Source: CBFGRU01 sp965651255
GTDB lineage: Bacteria > Planctomycetota > Phycisphaerae > Phycisphaerales > SM1A02
NCBI GenBank assembly: GCA_965651255.1
Contig: CBFGRU010000006.1
Location: 1-31,571, forward strand
Length of the DNA stretch: 31,571 bases
Reading direction: 5' to 3'
Positions 8,158-16,506 of this stretch are shown here, piece by piece (within the stretch, counting starts at the first letter, position 1; each line of letters begins with the position of its first letter). The notes beneath the pieces were generated by a model. The model was not told the DNA's origin. It saw only the letters and a program-made list of their open reading frames with translations, and made no database searches. The position numbers were made by a program, and so were the translations under genes.

Positions 8158-10332
8158 TCAGTTCCAGCCCTCCAGGCGACGTTTCAGACGCAGGGCGTTG
8201 CCGATGACGGTGATATCACTCAACCCCATGGCCATGGCCGCCCAGAGAGGGCCGTACTCGCCCAGCATTCCGAACGCGGCCAGGGGGATTGCCGAAGCAT
8301 TGTAGATGAAGGCGAAGAACAGGTTCTGCTTGATCGTTCGCAACGTTTGCCGTGAAAGTCGAACCAGGGTCGGGACAGCGCGCACCTGATCACCCGGGAT
8401 CACCACCGCGGCAGACTCGATGGCGATGTTCGTTCCCGAGGCCATGGCGATTCCCGTTCCCGCTGCGGCCAGGGCGGCGGCATCGTTCAAACCGTCGCCG
8501 ACCATGATCGTCTCCCCATCCATCGCATGAACGTACTCCGCCTTCTGATCGGGGGTCACTTCTGCGCGAATGTCATCCGGCGCAATTCCCAGCTCGCGCC
8601 CGATTCGCTCAGCGGTGTCCTTCCGATCCCCGGAAAGCATCATCGTGCGCATTCCCAGTTGCTGTAATTCAGTGATGGCGCGCTGCGCATCAGGCCGGGG
8701 CCGATCCGTCAATGTAATCGTGCCGATCCTTTCACCATCAAGTACGACGCGAGCGGTTGCGTGCTCATCGCGCTCCACGGTGATCGATTGGCCGTTGAGA
8801 CGACCCCTGACACCCACCCCGGGAAGCGCGGTGAACGCCTCGACTTGATCGAGTTTCAGGCCGCGCTCGTGGGCTGCTGCGACAATGGCCTTCGCGATCG
8901 GGTGCTCACTGGGCGCTTCAGCGGAGGCGGCAAGGCGAAGCAGCACATCGTTGTCGTATCCCGCTGCGGGCGCGAGGTCCGTGACCTTCGGCGTGCCTTC
9001 GGTCAGAGTCCCGGTCTTGTCGAAAATGATGCGATCTGCTCGACCGATGCGTTCGAGCGATTCGGCACGCTTGATGAGAATTCCACGTTTGCTGGCCGCA
9101 CCGGTACCGACCATGACTGCCATCGGCGTCGCCAGACCCAGCGCGCACGGGCAGGAAATGATGAGCACCGTCACCGCGGAAATGACACCGGTCGGAATGT
9201 CACCCGCCAACCACCAGCCGGTGAACGTAGCGAAAGCAATCACAAGGACCGTCGGGACGAAGATCGATGAGATTCGATCGGCAAGGCGCTGAATCGGCGC
9301 GCGGCTGGTCTGGGCCTTCTGCACGAGGTCGGCGATGCGCGCGATCGTGGTGTGCCGGCCGTCAACACTGGTTTCAAGGATCAACCGCCCCGTGGTGTTC
9401 ATCGAACCGGCACTGACCGAATCGCCGCGCGATTTCTCGACCGGGATCGACTCACCGGTCACGATTGATTCATCCACCGCTGAGGAACCGTCGATTACGA
9501 CGCCATCGACCGGGACGCGCCCCCCGGGGCGAATGATGATCCGCGCGCGGCGGGGAACATCAGCGCTCGCAATCGTGTGAATCGTTCCATCGGGTTGTTC
9601 GACTTCCGCGGTCTCGGGCTGCAGTTTCAGGAGTTCCCGCACGGCTGAACCGGCGCGAGCGCTGGCGCGCGCCTCGAACCAATGACCGAGACTGACGATG
9701 CCGAGCAAACCAGCCGCTTCAGCAAAGTAGGCGGTCAGCTCAAGCCCGCCGAAGAAGATAATCGCAGAGTAGATGTACGCGGTGGTCGCCCCGAGCGCGA
9801 TCAGCGTGTCCATGTTGGTTGTGCGTTTGGTCGCGGCCTTCCACGCCGAGCGATAGAACCCCGAGCCGGCGAACACGATGATGATCGATGAACCGATGAA
9901 CATCAGCCAGTTCATCCACGGTCCGTGCCAGTGAAGCCAATGGCCAATCCAGTGTAGTGACTCGAGCGGAACCCACAGGCCGAGTCCGACGATCGCCCGA
10001 TAACGCCAGATGCGTTCGGTGGCGGCCTGCTTCTTCTCAATGTCACTCCGTTGATCGTGTACCGATGTCGTCGCCTCGATCGGCTCGGCATCGAATCCCT
10101 TTTCGCGGATCGTGCGGATGATCTCCTCCGCATTCAGCTCCTGGCCTTCGATGCTGGCCACCCCCGCGGTCACGCTCACACTGGCCGACGAAATGCCATG
10201 ACGCCCTTCCAAAGCCCGCTGAATCGTCGCTGCGCACCCGGCACACGACATTCCGGTGACGCGCAGACGCATCGCGTTCCCGGCTTCGGCATGCGTTATT
10301 GCTGAGTTCTGAACCTCGTCGAGTACATCCAT
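8158..10332 (-). CDS. copA: Copper-type P1B ATPase (CopA-like)
   Basis: A 724-residue cation-exporting ATPase, predicted to pump Cu(I) from the cytoplasm. Domains in order: one N-terminal heavy-metal-associated domain with GMSCAGC (CxxC at 30-33), eight membrane segments, the actuator loop with VTGES, the membrane metal site SCPCALG (CPC at 394-396), the phosphorylation site DKTGTLT (Asp438), SEHPIAKA in the nucleotide domain, and MVGDGLNDAAAL before the last two helices. Helix 7 retains the YN pair (FIYNASAIP). Helix 8 reads MGLSD where classical CopA has MxxSS. Monovalent copper is the best substrate guess. The gene stands alone with no copper chaperone or CueR/CsoR-type regulator next to it. 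No Shine-Dalgarno precedes the ATG; a TAGAAT hexamer lies 5 nt upstream. Confidence 0.95.
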   Translation of the reverse strand: MDVLDEVQNSAITHAEAGNAMRLRVTGMSCAGCAATIQRALEGRHGISSASVSVTAGVASIEGQELNAEEIIRTIREKGFDAEPIEATTSVHDQRSDIEKKQAATERIWRYRAIVGLGLWVPLESLHWIGHWLHWHGPWMNWLMFIGSSIIIVFAGSGFYRSAWKAATKRTTNMDTLIALGATTAYIYSAIIFFGGLELTAYFAEAAGLLGIVSLGHWFEARASARAGSAVRELLKLQPETAEVEQPDGTIHTIASADVPRRARIIIRPGGRVPVDGVVIDGSSAVDESIVTGESIPVEKSRGDSVSAGSMNTTGRLILETSVDGRHTTIARIADLVQKAQTSRAPIQRLADRISSIFVPTVLVIAFATFTGWWLAGDIPTGVISAVTVLIISCPCALGLATPMAVMVGTGAASKRGILIKRAESLERIGRADRIIFDKTGTLTEGTPKVTDLAPAAGYDNDVLLRLAASAEAPSEHPIAKAIVAAAHERGLKLDQVEAFTALPGVGVRGRLNGQSITVERDEHATARVVLDGERIGTITLTDRPRPDAQRAITELQQLGMRTMMLSGDRKDTAERIGRELGIAPDDIRAEVTPDQKAEYVHAMDGETIMVGDGLNDAAALAAAGTGIAMASGTNIAIESAAVVIPGDQVRAVPTLVRLSRQTLRTIKQNLFFAFIYNASAIPLAAFGMLGEYGPLWAAMAMGLSDITVIGNALRLKRRLEGWN

Positions 10333-10337
10333 GGATC

Positions 10338-10343
10338 ATTCTA
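10338..10343 (-). promoter_or_regulatory. Putative -10 hexamer for a leaderless copA transcript
   Basis: On the minus strand TAGAAT matches the TATAAT consensus at five of six positions and ends 5 nt before the copA ATG. No Shine-Dalgarno is visible in that interval. A good -35 is not evident. The spacing would put the transcript start at or next to the start codon. Confidence 0.35.
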
Positions 10344-10393
10344 CGGTGAGAGCAGCGGATATTGGACCCGGGTGAGCGATTCCCAGCTTTCGG

Positions 10394-10422
10394 TTGCCTG
10401 CGAACATCGACCTGCCGATACT
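10394..10422 (+). promoter_or_regulatory. Putative sigma-70-like promoter for the small ORF and secA
   Basis: TTGCCT at 10394-10399 and GATACT at 10417-10422 each match the consensus at four of six positions and are separated by 17 nt. Transcription would begin around 10429, just before the ATG of the small exported protein at 10437. This is the only reasonable promoter-like pair I see upstream of secA. Confidence 0.3.
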
Positions 10423-10436
10423 TGTAGTACCACCCG

Positions 10437-10814
10437 ATGGTTCTCAAGAGCCAAAAGTCCGGCGATCAGCGTTCAACCGTGTCGAGCACCGCCCCGGCCG
10501 CGGTGGTGGTGCTGGCGCTGCTGGCGGTCACGATGGTGGCTGCCAACGGACAGGCAACGTCCATGCGCCCGGGCGATGTGCGGCAAGCGATGCGCGAGGC
10601 GGATCCGGCCCGGATTGTGGCCGCCGCAGTCAAGGCCGCTGCCCGAGACCTGCTGGGGGCTGATGAACTGCAGACAACCGCGACGGGCCCGGCATGCTTT
10701 GATGCAACGGCCAGCCAGACCGTCGGACTGAGTGTGCGGGCCGATGAGGATGCGATTCCTGCGCCTCGCCCGCTCGCGGAGCGATTGCTCGATCTTCCCC
10801 CGCCAACCTGCTGA
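10437..10814 (+). CDS. Small exported protein upstream of secA, PPP near the C-terminus (SecM-like candidate)
   Basis: A 125-residue protein of no family I recognise. The N-terminus has a basic region (Lys4, Lys7, Lys10-area, Arg12) and a hydrophobic core AAVVVLALLAVTMVAA with a plausible cleavage ANG-QA near residue 39, so it should enter the Sec pathway. The mature part is short, Ala-rich and has no catalytic motif. It ends with DLPPPTC before TGA. Codons are GC-rich at third positions like neighbouring genes, which supports real coding. The start lacks a Shine-Dalgarno, so the exact start is uncertain. It is 169 nt upstream of secA on the same strand, the position held by secM in E. coli. 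The SecM-like role is inference; a plain secreted protein is the alternative. Confidence 0.6.
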   Translation: MVLKSQKSGDQRSTVSSTAPAAVVVLALLAVTMVAANGQATSMRPGDVRQAMREADPARIVAAAVKAAARDLLGADELQTTATGPACFDATASQTVGLSVRADEDAIPAPRPLAERLLDLPPPTC

Positions 10815-10977
10815 CTGATGATCATCGGCGCGTTCGTTACGCGAGCACGCCGGTTGATGATGTGCGCGATGCCGTTCGGCCGCGCTGAAGGCATCCGGAG
10901 CGGACACTTCTGCTTCGGGGGCCGATTCCCGTCAGTCATTGCGATGAACTCGCACCAACGAAAAGACAGCAAGAGGT
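10806..10977 (+). promoter_or_regulatory. Possible RNA pairing between the small-ORF stop region and the secA ribosome-binding site
   Basis: ACCTGCTG at 10806-10813, spanning the small ORF's last codons and stop, can pair with CAGCA (10967-10971) and GGT (10975-10977) across a 3-nt bulge. The second arm covers the secA Shine-Dalgarno AGAGG (10972-10976). A ribosome paused at the PPPTC end would block the first arm and could free the site. The helix is short, so this is only a candidate. Confidence 0.25.
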
Positions 10978-10983
10978 AGTGTC

Positions 10984-13900
10984 ATGGGCGTTCCCGTTAT
11001 CGGTACCGTGATGAAGAAAGTGTTCGGCACACGCAATGACCGCATGGTCAAGCGGTATCTGCGCGTGGTGGATGATGTGAACTCGTTCGAGGCGAAGATC
11101 CGTCAACTCACCGACGCTGAGCTGCGCGAACGAGTGGGGCATCTGCGCGAAGAACTGTCCCGGGGCGGCTCGGTTGAGCAGTTGACGCCGGAAATCTTCG
11201 CCGTCGGTCGAGAGGCGATGGATCGTGCCGTCGGCATTCGAAACATCTTCAATCCGGATCAGAAGTTCGATGCATCGCGACTGTCGGAAAAGGGTCGGCG
11301 GCTGTTCGACGACGTACAGAAGAAGATTGCCGAGACCGAATCCGCAAAGCCGGAAGGGGAGTTTCTGGGTTGTCACGCGGACATTCCCTCGTGGATGTTC
11401 GTGGAGATTCCGCACGGGCTCTACGACGAAGTGCGCGAGCTGTACCCCGAATCAAAGCCGCCGTACCGGGCGCGGCCGTTCGACGTCCAGATCATCGGTG
11501 CGATCGTGCTCTCCGAAGGGCGCATCGCGGAAATGAAGACCGGTGAGGGCAAAACAATTGTGGCCCCGCTGGCGGCGCTGCTTGCGGTCTTGCAGGGCAA
11601 GCAGGTGCACGTGGTGACGGTCAATGACTACCTTGTGCAGCGTGACCGTGACTGGACATTTCCGTTCTTCCGCGCGCTGGGGCTGACGGTCGGCGCGATC
11701 CACCCCATGCACATGCAATCGCCGATGGAGAAGAAGACTGCGTATGACTGCGATGTGGTCTACGGGACGACCGCAGAGTTCGGCTTCGACTATCTGCGCG
11801 ACAACATGAAGATGAGCGTTCAGGAGCAGGTGCAGAAGCGCCGGCACTTTGCGATCGTGGACGAAGTGGACTCGGTGCTGATCGACGAAGCGCGCACGCC
11901 GCTGATCATTTCCGGCCCGGCCCATCAGAATCAGCCGCGCTACGACCTGGCGGACCGGTTGGCGCGTGAGCTTGTCGAGCGGCAAAAGGACTGGAATAAG
12001 GCCGACCAGCGCGTGCAATCCTGCCTGGTGGAAATCTCCGGCCTGGAAGGCGACATCCGCAACGCGCGCGAGAAGGGGAAAGTCCCGGAACTGAAGCAGA
12101 AGCTTGAAGAGGCCAAGTCAAAGCTGCCGCAACTTGAAGCGGAACGCGATCGATTCATCCAGTTCTACGAAGTCGAAATGGACAAGAAACGCGCGACGCT
12201 GACGCACGAAGGTATCTCCGAAGCGCAGAAGATCGCGGGCATCGGTTCGTTCTACGTCGGTGACAATATTGATGTTCCGCACCTGCTCGAACAGTCGATT
12301 CGGGCGCACACGGTGTACCAGCGCGATCGGGATTACGTCGTCGCGCCAGATTCGGAGACCGGTGAGTTGGGGGTCGTCATTGTCGATCAGAACACCGGTC
12401 GCAAGATGGTGGGGCGTCAATGGTCGGATGGTTTGCATCAGGCCGTGGAAGCCAAGGAAGGCGTCAAGATCAAGGAAGAGACGCAGACCATGGCGACCAT
12501 CACGATTCAGAACTTCTTCAAACTGTACGGCCGACTGGCGGGGATGACCGGGACCGCTGACACCGAAGCGACGGAGTTTCACGAAATCTACCGGTTGGAT
12601 GTCATCTGTATCCCGACCAACGTGCCGATCGCGCGCAATGACTTTCAGGACCGCATCTTCCTCAGCCAGAAAGACAAGTGGAACGCGATCGTCGATGAGA
12701 TCAAGGCCTTTCACGATGCAGGCAGGCCGGTGCTGGTCGGTACCACAAGCGTGGAGAAGAGCGAACACCTGAGCGAGTTGCTCTCGCGCCGTCACAACAT
12801 TCGGCACGAAGTGTTGAACGCCAAGCAGCATGAGCGTGAAGCAAACATCATCACTGCGGCTGGCCAGCTCGGTGCGGTGACGATCTCAACGAACATGGCT
12901 GGACGCGGGACCGACATCCGGCTGGGGCAGGTCTCGAAGGACTCGCTGATCGAGCATTGGCAGCGACGCGGCATGTGCCCGAAGCATGTCACGCCCGACA
13001 TGGATGAAGAGGCGATCATCGCAGCGGTCTATCGGCATCTCGTGCCGCGAGAATTGGACCTGAAGAAGAGCGAAGTCGAGGCGATGAGCGATGATGAGAT
13101 TCGCCTCGCCCTCTTCCGTCATTGGGCAATGCACCATACCACGCTGGGCGAGAAGAAGATCAGTTCGATGAACGCCGAGGCGCTTGCCTCCGCGCTCGAT
13201 GAGGGCGGGTCGTTCCTTCTTCACCGATTGCGCATGTTCCGCAACGTCGAGGACCTCGGCGGATTGCATGTCATCGGCACCGAGCGCCATGAGGCCCGTC
13301 GAATTGACAATCAGCTTCGCGGGCGTTCCGGCCGTCAGGGTGACAATGGTTCCAGCCGCTTCTTCCTGTCGTTGGAAGATGATCTCATGAAGATGTTCGC
13401 CGGTGAGACGACGCTGAAGCTTCTCAGTCGGCTGGGCATGAAGGAAGGCGATTCAATTGAGCACCCCATGCTCTCGCGCAGTGTCGAACGCGCGCAGCGA
13501 AAGGTGGAAGAGCGAAACTTCCTCTGGCGAAAGAACATTCTCGAGTACGACGAGATCATGGATGTTCAGCGCGGAATCTTCTACGGCCTCCGCCAGGAAG
13601 TGCTCGAAGGCCGCGATATCAAGCGCCTCATCTTCGAGTACATCGATGAAAGCGTGAACGATGCGGTCTCGAACTACCTGGATCCGAACTACGCGGCCAA
13701 CTGCATCACCGAATGGGTGAGTGAAAACCTCGGTGCGCAGATCGATCCCGACCGCATTCGCAAGAAGGATCGCGATGATGTCTACAAGATCATTCAGACC
13801 GATGCCAAGGAAGAGTCGGCGGAGATGATCCGCGTCACCCTGGGTGAGTACCTGTCGCAGGATACGGATCCATCGGACTGGGACTGGAAGGGGCTTGCCG

Positions 13901-15129
13901 ACTGGGCGAATGCACGATTCAAGGCCAGCGTCAAGATCGACGAGTTGCGTGAACTGCAACGGCCCGCCATCGCCAAGCGATTGGAAGCTGCCGCCGAACG
14001 TCTGATTGACGGAACCGACCTCGCGCCGATTGATCAGTATCTCGTGCCGAACTACGGCGCGAAAGAACTCGCGCAGTGGGCGAACAACAAGTTCGGTACA
14101 GAATTCAAGGTCGAGGACTTTCAGCTTGACCCGCATCATCCGGACACGGGCCGCGTCGTGCAGATCATCATGGATCGTGCGCGACATGCCTATCGCGAAC
14201 GCGAGATCACGTATCCGATCGACTTCGCGCTCGAAATGACCGCTGCGAACATGCAGCAGGATCCACAGCGGGCGCTCGCGCAGTTCGCCTTCTGGGCGAA
14301 GATGAAGTACGGCATCGAGTGGAAGCTCGAGGATCTGACCGGTCGTCAGCCGCGCGAGATTCGTGAGGAATTGATTCAAACCGCCCGAACGTGGGATGAT
14401 GCCCGCATCGAGAAGCGCGCGAATGAAGCCGCAGCCAGCGGTCGATCCGCGGAATCGCTCGACCAGTGGTTTACTGAGAATTACGCATCGCGCCTCAGTG
14501 AAGATGAACGCAAGGAGGCCGATGTTGATGCCCTCGCCGTGGCGCGCGAGAAGATTCATCAGATCGTCCGCTCGGAACTGACGCAACTGGAGCGTTGGGT
14601 ACTGCTGCAGATTCTGGACCAGGCGTGGAAGGACCATCTCTACGCGATGGATCAGGTGAAGGATTCGATCGGCCTGCGCGCGTTCAGTCAGAAAGACCCG
14701 CGCATCGAGTTCAAGCAGGAGGGTGCGCGCCTCTTCAACAAGATGCAGGGTTCAATCCGCGATCGAGTCACGGACCTTGTCTTCAAGGCACGTCTGTCCG
14801 CCCAGCCGCAACGACCGATGCAGCAGCGTCCGGTTCCGAGCCCAGCCGCGCAGGCCGCGCAACAGCACCAGCAATCGCCCGAGCGTTCGGCTCCACCCGC
14901 TCCGCCGCGTCCGATTGCGCCCGCCCAGCCGGCGACGACGGCCGCGGCCGCGGCCATGGCAGGCATGGCCGCGCAGAAGGAGCGTGACCTCGAAGCAGCC
15001 CAGCAGGCCGGTGCGCCCGCAGGGAAGCGACCGGTCAAGCAGCGGCGAGTTGGGCCGGCCGTCGGCCGAAACGAGCCGTGTCCGTGTGGTTCCGGAAAGA
15101 AGTTCAAACAGTGTTGCGGCGCGCGATAG
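10984..15129 (+). CDS. secA: Preprotein translocase ATPase SecA, greatly enlarged
   Basis: The motor that pushes unfolded preproteins through SecYEG. Walker A MKTGEGKT is at 184-191, DEVD at 293-296, NMAGRGTDI at 637-645, GGLHVIGTERHE from 759, then RGRSGRQGD, SQKDPRIEFKQEG near 1234-1246, and the zinc/SecB-binding tail EPCPCGSGKKFKQCC at 1364-1378. At 1381 residues it is about 480 longer than E. coli SecA (901). Extra sequence sits in a charged coiled-coil-like insert (about 338-403), an enlarged loop in the second nucleotide-binding domain (about 649-757), an expanded C-terminal helical/wing region (about 888-1200) with five degenerate repeats, and an Ala/Pro/Gln-rich linker (about 1272-1355). 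AGAGG lies 7 nt before the ATG. A strong terminator follows. Confidence 0.97.
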   Translation: MGVPVIGTVMKKVFGTRNDRMVKRYLRVVDDVNSFEAKIRQLTDAELRERVGHLREELSRGGSVEQLTPEIFAVGREAMDRAVGIRNIFNPDQKFDASRLSEKGRRLFDDVQKKIAETESAKPEGEFLGCHADIPSWMFVEIPHGLYDEVRELYPESKPPYRARPFDVQIIGAIVLSEGRIAEMKTGEGKTIVAPLAALLAVLQGKQVHVVTVNDYLVQRDRDWTFPFFRALGLTVGAIHPMHMQSPMEKKTAYDCDVVYGTTAEFGFDYLRDNMKMSVQEQVQKRRHFAIVDEVDSVLIDEARTPLIISGPAHQNQPRYDLADRLARELVERQKDWNKADQRVQSCLVEISGLEGDIRNAREKGKVPELKQKLEEAKSKLPQLEAERDRFIQFYEVEMDKKRATLTHEGISEAQKIAGIGSFYVGDNIDVPHLLEQSIRAHTVYQRDRDYVVAPDSETGELGVVIVDQNTGRKMVGRQWSDGLHQAVEAKEGVKIKEETQTMATITIQNFFKLYGRLAGMTGTADTEATEFHEIYRLDVICIPTNVPIARNDFQDRIFLSQKDKWNAIVDEIKAFHDAGRPVLVGTTSVEKSEHLSELLSRRHNIRHEVLNAKQHEREANIITAAGQLGAVTISTNMAGRGTDIRLGQVSKDSLIEHWQRRGMCPKHVTPDMDEEAIIAAVYRHLVPRELDLKKSEVEAMSDDEIRLALFRHWAMHHTTLGEKKISSMNAEALASALDEGGSFLLHRLRMFRNVEDLGGLHVIGTERHEARRIDNQLRGRSGRQGDNGSSRFFLSLEDDLMKMFAGETTLKLLSRLGMKEGDSIEHPMLSRSVERAQRKVEERNFLWRKNILEYDEIMDVQRGIFYGLRQEVLEGRDIKRLIFEYIDESVNDAVSNYLDPNYAANCITEWVSENLGAQIDPDRIRKKDRDDVYKIIQTDAKEESAEMIRVTLGEYLSQDTDPSDWDWKGLADWANARFKASVKIDELRELQRPAIAKRLEAAAERLIDGTDLAPIDQYLVPNYGAKELAQWANNKFGTEFKVEDFQLDPHHPDTGRVVQIIMDRARHAYREREITYPIDFALEMTAANMQQDPQRALAQFAFWAKMKYGIEWKLEDLTGRQPREIREELIQTARTWDDARIEKRANEAAASGRSAESLDQWFTENYASRLSEDERKEADVDALAVAREKIHQIVRSELTQLERWVLLQILDQAWKDHLYAMDQVKDSIGLRAFSQKDPRIEFKQEGARLFNKMQGSIRDRVTDLVFKARLSAQPQRPMQQRPVPSPAAQAAQQHQQSPERSAPPAPPRPIAPAQPATTAAAAAMAGMAAQKERDLEAAQQAGAPAGKRPVKQRRVGPAVGRNEPCPCGSGKKFKQCCGAR
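13681..14580 (+). repeat. Five degenerate protein repeats within SecA (Trp-centred units)
   Basis: Within residues 900-1199 of SecA, a pattern of small/hydrophobic-x-x-W, then an aromatic or Leu about five residues later, a short polar stretch, and a basic helix recurs with Trp at 911, 974, 1032, 1104 and 1162. Examples are CITEWVSENLG, GLADWANARFK, ELAQWANNKFGTEFKVEDF, AFWAKMKYGIEWKLEDL and SLDQWFTENYA. Spacing is 58-72 residues. E. coli SecA has roughly one comparable unit (LEEMW...) in its wing region. DNA-level similarity is low, so the duplication is old. Confidence 0.55.
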
Positions 15130-15165
15130 TTCTTCACGCCGAAACTTGATCATCCAAAGCATGCC

Positions 15166-15202
15166 AAGGGACAGTTCCCACCCCGTGTAGGGACTGTCCC
15201 TT
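15166..15202 (+). terminator. Rho-independent terminator of secA, possibly bidirectional
   Basis: AAGGGACAGT at 15166-15175 pairs perfectly with ACTGTCCCTT at 15193-15202, and an inner CCC/GGG pair extends the stem. TTTCTC follows on the plus strand. It lies 36 nt after the secA stop and immediately before the stop of the converging membrane-protein gene, so it may serve both. Confidence 0.8.
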
Positions 15203-15204
15203 TC

Positions 15205-16371
15205 TCATTGGCTTCCGCTCGAATCGCGGTCAATCGGTGCGCCAACCGGTTGCGCGACCGGTCTGCCGATTGAGCGCCGAAAGGCAATCAGCGCGATCAG
15301 TGCAATCGGCGCAATGAGCCACCATGTCCGCAGATGGATGAATGCTGCTTCATAGAACGGGCAGAGCAGTATGACCAGACCACCTGCAATCATGAGATTG
15401 CGCTTCGTCGGGGCCCACGTTCGCCCCCGGCCGATGAAAATCAGCACGTACATGGGAAAGACCAGACCATAAAACACCAGGAAACGCAGGTACATCGATT
15501 CGCCGCTCATGATGTCGGCATCGATGAATACGTGCAGAAGCGGGAACGCCGCCGCGGTCAGGATGGCAACTCCCAGGTACAGCCGGCGTCGGGTCGGGCA
15601 ACAGACCAGCCGTGATATGCGAAGCTCCCGCGTGTGTGCTCCCACGGTGAAGATGCTCTGGGCACACAGATGTGCGAGCGCCAGTGTTGTCAGTGTTTCA
15701 TAGCCGAACCAGAGAAACGGCGTCAGCACAATCATGGCCGCAAATGTCACGCCGAATACGCCGAACGAGTGGTGAGTGGGTGACTCCTGTCGCGCGCGGT
15801 GAAAGGTTGCATCGAGATACGGACAGAGCAGAAAGCCGAACGCGACGATCGGCGCCAGCGCAAAGAGCTCATTTCGCGGTTGATCACCCGCAGGGAACGA
15901 TGTGATGGAAGCGGTTCCCACCGAACCGAACGTCATCAGTGACAGCAGATACACCGCAGTGGCGAGTACCAGCCAATGGTTCGACCTCAGCGGAAGGTGA
16001 CCGATCACGATTCCAACGAGAACGGCAGCCATCGCGAGAAAGATCGGGCTGAACACGGTCTCTGCGGTCAGAGGCCCCAACTCCGTGAGCAGCCACGAGA
16101 GAAAGAACGAATGAAACGCAATCGTGACCAATGAGAACGCGCCCAGTGCGATGCGATGACTGTTCAGGAGTCGTGCGCTCGCATCGCGCGATCGCATGAT
16201 GTAGCCCATCCCTGCGCACCCGATGACGTTCGGCAGGGCGAAGGCAAGAAACCCCCACCAGCCGTACCGGTTGAACATGATCACCGGCAGGTACATGCCG
16301 ATGCACCACGTCCAACTGCACGCGCAGAAGATGCCCCAGCCACATGTTTGCAGTCGTTCATTCAGCCGCAC
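15205..16371 (-). CDS. Polytopic inner-membrane protein of unknown function
   Basis: A 388-residue protein with about ten or eleven hydrophobic segments spread over its length and a short polar C-terminal tail. The N-terminus, TWCIGMYLPVIMFNRYGWWG followed by FLAFALPNVIGCAGMGYIM, looks like the first two helices of some LeuT-fold (APC/SSS-type) transporters, but I cannot recognise a specific family or substrate, so transporter function is only a possibility. The start is GTG, supported by AAGGA about 9 nt upstream; the next in-frame Met (26) lies inside the first membrane segment. It converges on secA and shares the terminator between them. It is separated by 135 nt from the upstream DUF4442-like gene on the same strand. 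Confidence 0.75.
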   Translation of the reverse strand: MRLNERLQTCGWGIFCACSWTWCIGMYLPVIMFNRYGWWGFLAFALPNVIGCAGMGYIMRSRDASARLLNSHRIALGAFSLVTIAFHSFFLSWLLTELGPLTAETVFSPIFLAMAAVLVGIVIGHLPLRSNHWLVLATAVYLLSLMTFGSVGTASITSFPAGDQPRNELFALAPIVAFGFLLCPYLDATFHRARQESPTHHSFGVFGVTFAAMIVLTPFLWFGYETLTTLALAHLCAQSIFTVGAHTRELRISRLVCCPTRRRLYLGVAILTAAAFPLLHVFIDADIMSGESMYLRFLVFYGLVFPMYVLIFIGRGRTWAPTKRNLMIAGGLVILLCPFYEAAFIHLRTWWLIAPIALIALIAFRRSIGRPVAQPVGAPIDRDSSGSQ

Positions 16372-16506
16372 GTCGCGTCATCCTTGCGCACAGCGCCTCA
16401 GCGCCGAACTGGTTCGGCCAACAGAATAGCGGCACGTCCCGAGAACGTCGTGGTCACGCACGACTCATGATGAAAGCCATGGAGATCGGGGCGCCGTGCC
16501 CGGGCG

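Noticed and set aside
13453..14637. 394-codon open frame on the minus strand
   Set aside because: Antisense shadow of secA; no domain, no ribosome-binding site, and secA is unambiguous.
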